Assembly (NCBI GenBank): GCA_019693395.1
Contig: JAAMXP010002193.1
Coordinates: 6,110-18,680 of the forward strand
Direction of reading: 5' to 3'
Origin: Ettlia oleoabundans
Taxonomy: Eukaryota > Chlorophyta > Chlorophyceae > Chlamydomonadales
Length of the DNA stretch: 12,571 bases
Position numbers and translations under genes: made by a program. The notes beneath the pieces were generated by a model. It saw only the letters and a program-made list of their open reading frames with translations, had not been told where the DNA came from and searched no databases. Position 1 is the first letter of the stretch. Each line of letters begins with the position of its first letter. Of the stretch, positions 1 to 7,597 are shown one piece after another.

Positions 1-260
1 CAAGACGGCCTGCCAATGTGCCGGCACACGAAACCCATCTCATTGCTGGCAGATTTAAGCGGTTGTGCATTGGTGGTGGTGATGTTGCCGTGGCCGCTGC
101 CCTTTTTTTAAACATTTTACTTGCAGCTCTGGCTGCAGCTGCTCATCCTTGCATGCTGCTGCAATCTTGCTCTTTCATCAGCAACCCGCTTATTCTAAGT
201 ACTTCTTGGTGTATGAATCTGCAAGTACTCCACACCATTTGCCTCTTTGCCCCGCCCCAG
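1..260 (+). other. probable intron (3' part) of the UTP3 gene
   Basis: This stretch precedes the first recognisable UTP3 exon and ends in a good acceptor, GCCCCGCCCCAG, at 249-260. The frame that leads into the exon happens to be open from position 18. Its translation is hydrophobic and Cys/Leu-rich, with none of the character of the family, and it includes a T-run at 105-111. I read it as intron rather than coding sequence. The exon or exons carrying the UTP3 start codon must lie to the left of the window. Confidence 0.6.
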
Positions 261-3200
261 GTTCGTGAGGGTGAGCTGGCCACCGCCGAGGGTGTGAGCT
301 ACCTTGAGGCCAAGCACCTGCTGTTGCTGCACTACTGCGCCGCCATCACCTTCTACCTGCTGCTCAAGGCTGAGGGCAGGGCGGTGCAGGCGCACCCCGT
401 CATCAACAGGCTGGTGGAGATACGCACCTACCTGGTTGGTGCAGTACTAGGGGGGCCTGGCAAGAGTACTTTTTGGCTGCTGAGAGAGGCTGTGTGATGG
501 GTGTATGTATGTTTGGTTGACTGGGTGGGCGGGTTGGATGGGATTTCTGGGACCATTCCAGCTTGCAAGTCCCAACGATTTGCAGCACTAATGCGCCAAG
601 TGTGCTGTGGTACTGATGGTACTGTCTGCCTACCCTCATGGCCCCCTGCAGGAGAAGATCCGTCCAATTGACAAGAAGTTGCAGTACCAGATCGACAAGC
701 TGCTGAAAGCTGCCGCAGTGGTCAAGGCGGCGGGTGGAGAGGACGGTGCCGCCGACGCCAACGAGGCGGCGGCTGCACTGGCGGGCGGGGATGACCCCTT
801 GCGCTACGGGCCGCGGCCAGATGCATTGGTGGCAAGGCAGAAGGGTGGGTGGTTGTGGCCAGGCTCAGTTGGGCTGAGGATGAGAAAAGGGGGCCTTGAT
901 GGGTGTGTGCTTACATGCTATCGTGGCTGGCTGAACACTCATTGTGTTGTGGCGATCGTACGCCGCTGCTGCTGGGCACGTGAATTGTTGGCTTCTGAAT
1001 GAAGACAGCAGGGCTGTGCGTGACCACATGCTCCGAGGCCGGGTACTGACCTGGGTACTGACCCCCACCTTGCTGCCCCCATCTCTCTCCTGCAGGCCTT
1101 GGCGCAGCAGCGGACGGTGGTGAGGATGGTGGTACGGGTGGTGGTGATGGCGTGTACCGCCCTCCCCGCCTCAACCCTGTGTCCATGGAGCTGGATGAGC
1201 GTGAGGGGGAGCTGTCGGCCAAGGAGCGGCGCCAGCTGGTGCAGGCGCAGCGCAGGGCCGCTCGCAGCGGGCTGGTGCAGGTGGGTGGGTGGTGGGAAGC
1301 TGGAAGGATTGAGCGTGGTGTGCTGATGGGTACGCAGGGGTTTGCACCCTCCTTGTGGGGAGGTCAGGCCCCAGGCTGCAGCCCACTACAATGCTTGTCT
1401 TGCTTTTCATCGACCAAATCGCTACAGGGCAAGTCTATGTGTGGTTGTCCCCTCCTTCCCGCCTCCCCTGCACGATGTGCTAAAACGCCCCATGTGCTGC
1501 AGGAGCTGGCTGCTGAGCTGGCGGGTGCTCCGGAGGAGCAGCGCATGGCGGCTGCGGGGCTGGACACAGCGGCGGCGCTGAGGGAGCGGCAGCGCCTGGC
1601 TGCGAGGGAGGATGTGGAGGAGGAGCTCATGGTGCGTGGGGGCACTGCTGTGCATGCCCTTCAGGGTGGTTGTGTTGCTAAAGTTGCGCGAGTGCTTGAG
1701 GCGGGGCAAGCTGTGTGAGTTTGTGGGGCTATTGTGGGTGGTTTGCTGAGCTGCATAGCTGTCAACCTTGGGCCCAGTGCTTTCAACCTTTACTGTACCG
1801 CATGCAATGCCCGTCACCCGCCTTTGTACCGCAGATTCGTGTGCCGCTGTCCAAGGAGGAGCGCAAGCGCCTCAAGGCGCACAGGAGGGCGGGCCTCAGG
1901 CAAGCCGTGCACAACAAATACACGCTGCCGCCACGATGCTGCAGCAGCAGCTGCTGCTGCCTGATCCCCACCTCCTGGTGTTGCCTGCCACTGCTGCTGT
2001 TGCTTCACACCAGTTGCATCACCGTGTCATGCTGGCGCTTTGGTCCGTTTCACTGGAACAATCCCATGCCGAGAGTTGTTGCGAGGCTCTTGAATCACTC
2101 GAGACGAATGCCAGGAAAACAGCCCACGCGATGTAGCATTCCCTTCATCCTGCCTTGTGCTGCACACACACACACGCACACACTCACGCTGCCCAGTCAA
2201 CATTCATACGTCGCACCCACCTTACGCTCCTTGACAGGTCTTGCTTGTACCTGCAGTGGCCAGGCGCTGCTGGACGACTTCGCGGACGAGGTGGCCGACA
2301 TTGTTGGTGGGGGTGCAGAGGATGGGGACGGGCGTAGCGGCGGCTCCACCATCGACGCCATCTTCCGCCGTCACCAGGCCTCACAGAAGTTTGGGGCGGA
2401 CCTGGCGGCACAGGTGCGAGGGACGGACGGACAAGGGCGAGGGCAACATAAAGGGGCGATGTGTGCAGCCTTGGGGAGGCTTAAAAGGTTCCAATGCAGG
2501 CCTGCCTCACTTTGCCTTGGTGCAATGTAGTCCATGCATGGCTGTGAGGCCAACGTGTGCAACTGTTGTTTGTATAATGCAGGCGCTTGCGGCTACGCGC
2601 AAGGGTGGGCGGTCAGGCGACGCCGACCTGCCCTCACGCGAGCCGCTGCACGAGCGGCGCGCAAAGTTCGATTCCGTGCGCGCCCGGCAGCAGGTGGGGT
2701 GTCCTGGCTCGTGTTTCGCGGCGTGGCCTGGTTGATACGTTGCATTTTATTGCCTGCTTGCAGTTGGGCAAAAGAATAGGGTCATTCACCCTGCATCATC
2801 AGTCGTGAATGTTCAAAGCGACGAAGTAATCATCTGATTTTGAAATATTGCAGATGGCATTGGACGAGAGAGACGAGGGGGCACCCGAGGAGCTGGGTGG
2901 TGGCGCTGGCAAGCGGCGGCAGCGTGAGGAGGATCCCTTCTACTTGCAGGCAAAGGAGGCAGCAGGTGCGACCAAAGCTGGATCCAGATATTAGAGCGGG
3001 GCAGAGATGGGGCAGCGGGGTGGTGCGAATATAGGTGCATGTGGCTATTAATGGCTGGCTAAGGTTATGGGTGCTGCGCGGGTGGGAGAATGAGCAGCAC
3101 AGGAGGTGCGGGTTGGGAAAATGCTGCAATAGCAGTCCGCCTTCTCCGTTGGCGGCGCAGTAAACCCAGGTGGCCCCTCTCTGCCATACTCATACCCTAA

Positions 3201-3993
3201 TAACATACTCCTAAGGGTCCATCCCCGCCACCCATACCGCAGCCAGCAAGAAGGCCAAGCGCAAGGAGGCATACCAGCACCCGGAGACGCTGCCACCAGC
3301 TGAGGACCCAACGGCAGAGGGGGCACGTGGCATCACACGCGGTGAGCTCACAAAACTGTGCAGCAGCTTGGTTGCAGCATCAGACTGGCAGTCATGAGCC
3401 AGATCGCAGGTGTTACGGTGGCTGGCTCGTGCACCATTGGGTCAAATGATGTTGTAACTGTGAGCAGGCCACTTGTATGGCTGCTGCCTACATGCCTTTG
3501 CATCCAGCCGGGCCCAATTGCCAGCTGCTCCACTCATCAAGGCGGTTTTACATATCAATTACGGTTTGCGTTCAAACCTATAACCATTTCTCACTTTCCT
3601 GCTCGCAGACATTGAGAAGAACCGCGGCCTCACTCCTCACCGCCGGAAGGACATCAAGAACCCACGCAAGAAGCACAGGTGTGGGAGGGATGCATGTATA
3701 GTGGGGCTTTGTGTGTGGCCTGTGGCGGTTTATCTGAAGTGCAGATGCCTGGCTCCTTCATGCTGTGACTGCACATCACTTCCTCCTGGCCCAGATGCCT
3801 GGGCGCTGCATTCCGTGACTGAACATCACTTCCTCTTGACCCTGCTCCCGTACCACCGCGCTGCAGGGTCAAGTATGCTCAGGCCACTGTGCGGCGCAAG
3901 GGCCAGGTGCAGGAGGTGCGGCAGGCGGGCGGGGCGTACGGCGGCGAGGCCACCGGTATCAAGGCACGCGTCAGCAAGTCGGTCAGGCTTTGA
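261..3993 (+). CDS. UTP3: UTP3/SAS10 family SSU-processome protein, 5'-partial, 11 exons
   Basis: Exons: 261-434, 652-844, 1096-1280, 1503-1631, 1835-1899, 2257-2413, 2583-2693, 2854-2965, 3243-3341, 3609-3678 and 3867-3993. They join in one frame to 473 residues plus TGA; the N-terminus is missing. Visible residues 1-80 match the Sas10/Utp3/C1D domain: GVSYLEAKHLLLLHYC, HPVINRLVEIRTYLEKIRP and DKKLQYQIDKLLKAA. The middle (about 85-370) is charged and Ala/Gly-rich, with DDFADEVADIV, EEDPFYLQAKEAA and Lys-rich stretches. The last 75 residues match the Sas10 C-terminal domain: TRDIEKNRGLTPHRRK, KNPRKKHRVKYAQA, then GGEATGIKARVSKSVRL at the end. Having both domains separates UTP3/SAS10 from C1D/LRP1 and neuroguidin/LCP5. 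In yeast the homologue is an essential nucleolar protein of the U3-containing SSU processome, needed for early pre-18S cleavages; the same role is inferred here. The fifth intron appears to use a GC donor. Confidence 0.93.
1941..1960. repeat. 20-bp perfect palindrome of CAG/CTG triplets
   Basis: GCAGCAGCAG is directly followed by CTGCTGCTGC, a perfect self-complementary block. It starts 41 bases inside the apparent GC-AG intron of UTP3. It could fold in the nascent RNA near the donor. CAG/CTG repeats are common in algal genomes, so chance expansion is a sufficient explanation. Confidence 0.8.
2161..2189. repeat. (CA)n microsatellite in a UTP3 intron
   Basis: A CA dinucleotide run with one G and one T interruption lies within the 1900-2256 intron, about 70 bases before its acceptor. 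It is a simple repeat with no sign of function. Confidence 0.85.
3742..3841. repeat. tandem duplication, two 50-bp copies, in the last UTP3 intron
   Basis: Copy 1 is 3742-3791 and copy 2 is 3792-3841. Both start CAGATGCCTGG, share GTGACTG and ACATCACTTCCTC, and end CC. By eye they differ at about 9 of 50 positions with no gap. The second copy ends 25 bases before the acceptor of the final exon at 3867, so the duplication doubles the region likely to hold the branch point and pyrimidine tract. Confidence 0.8.
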
Positions 3994-4111
3994 GCATCGA
4001 AATACTTGGACAAGTCATGAGCACCAGTCAAGCGCTGGAGTACGAGCATCAGCTGTGTGCTGCGTGGCAATTGGCTTCAACAGACATGCCGTGCCCGTGC
4101 TTCTACTTGGG

Positions 4112-4137
4112 GCACACATGTGATTGTACATGTGTGC
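4112..4137 (+). repeat. 10-bp perfect inverted repeat (hairpin) in the UTP3 3' UTR
   Basis: Arms GCACACATGT (4112-4121) and ACATGTGTGC (4128-4137) are perfect reverse complements around a 6-base loop, GATTGT. It lies 118 bases after the UTP3 stop codon and about 100 bases before the TGTAA element, so it should be present in the mature transcript. There is no T-tract, and this is not a bacterial-type terminator. Confidence 0.75.
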
Positions 4138-4238
4138 TGCTCCTGTCTCCTCAGTTCGGTTTGCACAGGTTGCTTGTTTTTATGTTGTGCTGCTTGCCAC
4201 TCTTTGCTGTCTTTCTGTTGCTATACCTTCCACGCCCC

Positions 4239-4243
4239 TGTAA
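4239..4243 (+). terminator. TGTAA poly(A) signal for UTP3
   Basis: TGTAA is the standard green-algal polyadenylation signal. This is the first plus-strand copy downstream of the UTP3 stop (TGA 3991-3993). It implies a 3' UTR of about 260-270 bases, with cleavage expected some 10-20 bases further on. Confidence 0.6.
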
Positions 4244-4527
4244 CATCATGCATGTTGCATTGTGCTGGCAAAAGTGTGTAGCACTGTGGTCTGATGAGGA
4301 GGAATGAGTTGCAACAAAGAGGGCAGCAGGAACAGGCAAGCAATCAAAGACCATGCAGAAACAAACAGAAACAAACAAGAGGGCAGGGGCAGGGAGTGGC
4401 AAAATGATTGAACCTGATACAGGTGGGATGAATAGTTAGCTCAAGGTGGTGATGGAAGGAAGGATTCATGTATGGGAAGACTGATTTTCCAAATGTGTGC
4501 CGAAAAGCAGAACTGCTGCCACCGCCT
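4244..4527. other. convergent intergenic region between UTP3 and the minus-strand gene
   Basis: This segment separates the 3' ends of two tail-to-tail genes. It is poorer in GC than its surroundings and holds A-rich stretches such as the ACAAACAGAAACAAACAAGA run around 4360-4380. I found no credible ORF, and no minus-strand TGTAA (TTACA on the plus strand), so the 3' end of gene 2 is not placed. Confidence 0.6.
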
Positions 4528-6794
4528 CTACCAGTCCTCTCCCACATCTCTCACAACCCTGCCGCCTCCTGTGCCTCCGCCCGTGTACAGCCTCTGCTCA
4601 GCCTCAACCCCGGCGAGTCCCGCGGGCGCCTTGCTGCCACTGCCATAACTTCCTCCTCGTCCCTCCAAAGCCGTATGCCTGTCTCTACTGCGCAGCCCCT
4701 TTCTATCCCCCAGCACGCCACCCGGCAGCATCAGTACGGCGGCTGCCTCTGGTGGGAGTGCAATGTGCAACTCTCCAACGTTCAGCATGGCTCCCTTCCC
4801 CACCAGTGACGGCTGCAGGCGGCGCAGCGCCTCCTCCCCCGCAGCCCCGCTCAGCAGTTGCTGGCAGCGGAAGTTGAGTGCGAGGCCGCTGGATGTGGGG
4901 CAGGTGCAGGTGGCCTCAAGCGGCGGCAGCTCCTCCTGCTCGATGCCCTGCCAGGGGACAGGCGCCCTGCATCACCCGAGGATGGGGCACGGCACCAGTG
5001 GCAGCATGACATGTCTGTAACTCTAGCCAGATTGCCAGTGTGAGCAGGGCAACCAGCAATGTTCAGCATGCAGCGTATGATGATAAGATGAAGTGGAACA
5101 TTGCAGTGACTGTGCCTCACCCCCTCTTCTGGCATTGAGCGGCCTTCGCAAGCGAAAGCTGTGGTGGCGGTGGCCCCATGCACTGGCCCGTGCCTCAACA
5201 GGCAAACCCAGTTTGGGTGCGACAGAAGGTGAGCGGGCACCACTGTGTGCTCTGGCCCACCTGAGGCACATTGCATCCCCCTCTGTTCGCTCAGCAAGGA
5301 AGGACACCTCCCCAGCGCTGGTGACACTGCCACTGCTGCTGATTGTGCTGCCAGCTTGGCCACCGCCGCTGCCACCACCACCACCACCGCTGCCGCAACC
5401 AAAGCTGACCAGTGTCATGCGCAGCACGCCCCAATCTGCAGACAAGGCAACAGAGTATGAGCAGCAGCCGAGGGCATGCTTCTGCGAGGCATCATGCGGC
5501 AGCGGGATGCCCTTCATTTGGCAAGCCAGGCAGGCAGCCCAGGAGTTGCTCGCAAGTTCGGCTTCCCGCGCAACCCTACGTGTGGCCTACTGCCAGTCAT
5601 ACCTTCCAGAACACAACAGAAAACCTTTCAACACACTGTCAATAAGTCAACGATCGGCAAGGCATCAGCAGCAGTGCGAGCCGCAACCTATACGGGCAGT
5701 TCATTGTTGATTGGTAGGCCACTGTCCACCTACCAGCATCGCGTGTGCACTCCCTTCCCGCCACCACCACCTCCCCCATGACGCCCAGCGAGCGACGGCG
5801 CCCAGGGGCAAAGGCGGAGGGGGGCAGAACTAGATGGCCTGCAGCATGCACCAAGGCGATACGAGCAACTTCTGGCGCTCCTATGCATTAACATTGTGCA
5901 ATGGTGCACTGAACAAGCAACGCAAGGCGATGTCGGGCGCAAAAGATGGGACCTGCAGTTGAATATGTGCCATGCCGTGGTGGTGCAGAGGTATGTGTGG
6001 TCAAGCACATCCGGCGGTCTCAAGCTCATTAGAAAGAGATGAATGAGAAAAGCAGGTGCCACTTGACCAGCCGAAGTCGGTCTGGAGCAGCAAATTCCTC
6101 TAGGGAGTGGGATAACTGTCCAGCAAAAGGTGTAGTCCCGCCGTTTCCCTTGCAAGAACCGAGCCTCCACACCTGTAATGCTGCCGTTGGGCAGCAACGC
6201 CAAGTACCCTGTGCCTGCAAGCTCCAGCTGCCCATGCTGCCTGTCCGGGTCACCCTGTGCTGCGTCAGCGCCTGCTACCCCGCCAGCTGGCAGTGGACAG
6301 GAAGAAAGGTCGCTGTCCGAGCTGACTGCCCCGGAGACTAGTTCTGACTCTACAATTATATCTGCTGCCTGCTCAGCCTCGATTTTGCGCCTCTTGGGCA
6401 CCCATCCCGCCCCTACTGCCAATGGTGCCGCTGCCGCGGGTGCTGTGGTGGATGCAAGTCCCTGACCGCTAGCCCCGGCTGCCTGTTCCGCCCATGCTGG
6501 CTGCTGCTGTTGAGCCCCTTCTCGCTCCGCCTGCCCCAAGCATGCAGGTGGCTGCACATCTACTGCCATTGCATCCCTCATGTCAGCGCTGCAGCCATCT
6601 TGCTGTGCCTGGGGCTTGGCAGGGCGCCTCTCGCCTCCATCGGCAGGACTGGCGGCAACCACCAGCAGCAGCTCCACCTCGTTGTATCCTGCCTGGACGA
6701 TCGGCTGCGTCTGTTGCGTCACACCATCCGGGGGTCTGTCCTGCCAAGGGGTTACCGAGAACACTGTACCAGCCTTCAGCTTGGGCTTTGGCAT
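4528..6794 (-). CDS. uncharacterised four-exon protein, about 500 residues
   Basis: Exons on the minus strand: 6794-6117, 5952-5893, 5586-5261 and 4966-4528, ending in TAG at 4530-4528. They join in frame to 500 residues. I do not recognise the family. Residues 1-50 (MPKPKLKAGTVFSVTPWQDR, then GYNEVELLLVV) look folded. Residues 51-190 are Gln/Ala-rich with a basic, NLS-like PKRRK at 133-137. Residues 190-310 look conserved-like (GYLALLPNGS, EARFLQGKRRDYTFCW, then ASNSWAACLACQ and DWGVLRMTLVSFG). A Gly/Ser linker covers about 311-336. The last domain has LALNFRCQQLL, EEALRRLQPSLVGKGAM and GELHIALPPEAAAVLML near 380-437, then a Gly-rich tail. The start is uncertain: the frame stays open upstream of the chosen ATG, through 26 codons that follow a CT-rich tract and TTAG acceptor. 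The donors after exons 1 (GTTATC) and 2 (GTTAAT) are weak; an alternative donor in exon 1 is CAG|GTGTGG near 6168. Nuclear location is only suggested. Confidence 0.55.
5370..5398 (-). repeat. GGT/GGC triplet run encoding a Gly tract in the minus-strand gene
   Basis: The plus strand shows CCGCTGCCACCACCACCACC, read on the minus strand as Gly codons interrupted by Ser (residues about 311-322 of the gene 2 product). It joins two better-ordered segments, so it probably encodes a flexible linker. The triplet run is likely to vary in length between strains. Confidence 0.75.
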
Positions 6795-7574
6795 GTTGAA
6801 GGCGCCTCTGATCAAGGCGTGGTTTCGGCAAGTCTCGGCATTGCCATTGGTGAGCCGAAACGCGTAAGACCGAGCTAAGAGAGAGAGAGAGAAGCAAGGT
6901 GGTGGCACGCCTGGCGCCACAGCTGGGCGCCAGCAGAGCGAGTGGCAAGGCGATGTGGGCTTCCTCCTCTTCCGATGCAATCGTAAAGGCATTGATTGGT
7001 TTTCACACCTAAATTTCCATTGCATAGTCCTCAAAGCCTGGGTGCTCTCCTGGTGTCCCAACTCTCTCCGCTCCAGCTCGCCTTGCCTGCGAGCGCCCGT
7101 GAGGTATATTGGATTGCTCTCGGGCTGTGTCTCTCGCGTATGTTCCGCGTTGTGTTCGGCGTAACACGCTGAGGCAGAGAAACCCTTCCCGTCCAACCCC
7201 CACCTGCTTCTTGCTTGGGCTGGCCGCCGTGTAGCTGCATTGGTTTCCTATATGACCTGTTGCCACTCGCGTTCCAGGGTTGTGCGCCTGCGCCAGGGAC
7301 CCTTAGCTGTCCATGCGCGGGGTGACCGCTCTGCTGCTCTGCCCCCTCCCCATGTGCAGGTCAGCTCTGTCCTCTTGCGTCGCAGGAAAGCATCGGGGCG
7401 CCAGGAGCAAGCACCCATCAAGCAAGCAATACCTCCTTGCTCTTCAACAAACAGCACCCAACACCCAGCAGCGGGATTCTTGCAGCAGCCGTTGCTCACC
7501 AGCCTTGCTAGCGCCCCACACACACAGCCGCGCCCCACTGACGGCAACGCGGCCTACAAATAAGCCCATGCACC
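6795..7574. other. shared 5' region between divergent genes
   Basis: The segment lies between the chosen ATG of the minus-strand gene (6794) and that of the ankyrin gene (7575), so it should hold both leaders and a divergent promoter. On the minus strand a CT-dinucleotide tract (plus-strand GA, 6879-6892) runs into TTAG at 6878-6875. This looks like an intron acceptor and hints at an upstream leader exon for gene 2. I found no clear TATA box. Minus-strand CCAAT motifs occur near 7000 and 7110. Several open frames cross the region, but none has coding character. Confidence 0.5.
6911..6933. repeat. 8-bp perfect inverted repeat with paired GGCGCC cores
   Basis: CTGGCGCC (6911-6918) and GGCGCCAG (6926-6933) are exact reverse complements around the 7-base ACAGCTG. 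It sits 18 bases from the CT tract on the gene 2 5' side. It could be a paired protein-binding site or an RNA hairpin in the leader or first intron of gene 2. GC-rich composition makes chance occurrence quite possible. Confidence 0.55.
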
Positions 7575-7597
7575 ATGCAGGCAGCAGCGCCTGTTAG
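7568..7597 (+). other. nine-codon upstream ORF overlapping the ankyrin gene start
   Basis: An ATG at 7568-7570 opens a nine-codon frame ending at TAG 7595-7597. It overlaps, out of frame, the ATG chosen for the ankyrin gene at 7575. The same frame is open back to an ATG at 7313, so the uORF would be longer if the transcript starts upstream of that. The context ACC before the 7575 ATG is the better of the two. Confidence 0.45.

Larger units (their letters stand above)
1900..2256 (+). other. apparent GC-AG intron in UTP3 (intron 5 of the visible part)
   Basis: The exon ends GGCCTCAG and the intron begins GCAAGC. The acceptor is ACCTGCAG at 2249-2256. This join gives ...AGLSGQALLDDFADEV with the phase kept (2 + 1). 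The donor context AG|GCAAG matches the known consensus for GC-AG introns, where the non-canonical C is offset by otherwise strong pairing to U1. An alternative that cannot be excluded is a GT donor at 1908 (GTGCAC, weak) joined to an acceptor ending at 2263, which would encode RQA|ALLDDF, also in frame. Confidence 0.6.

Noticed and set aside
18..497. Open frame of 159 codons spanning the window start and the first UTP3 exon
   Set aside because: Only 261-434 carries family sequence. The part before 261 ends in a good acceptor and the part after 434 replaces the expected EKIRP continuation, so the extra sequence is intron that happens to be open.
1341..1410. Possible extra exon in UTP3 intron 1281-1502
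   Set aside because: The translation has no family resemblance, and exons 1096-1280 and 1503-1631 already join in phase to a continuous acidic/coiled segment.
1715..2530. Plus-strand open frame of 271 codons
   Set aside because: It contains real UTP3 exons (1835-1899 and 2257-2413) but reads through the intervening intron, including the CA microsatellite; the intron part is Cys/His-rich and not coding-like.
5121..5158. Candidate 38-base exon of gene 2 (minus strand) between CCACCACAG and GTGAGG
   Set aside because: Including it leaves the downstream exon out of frame with a quick stop. Joining 5261 directly to 4966 keeps the frame into APVPWQGIEQEELPP.
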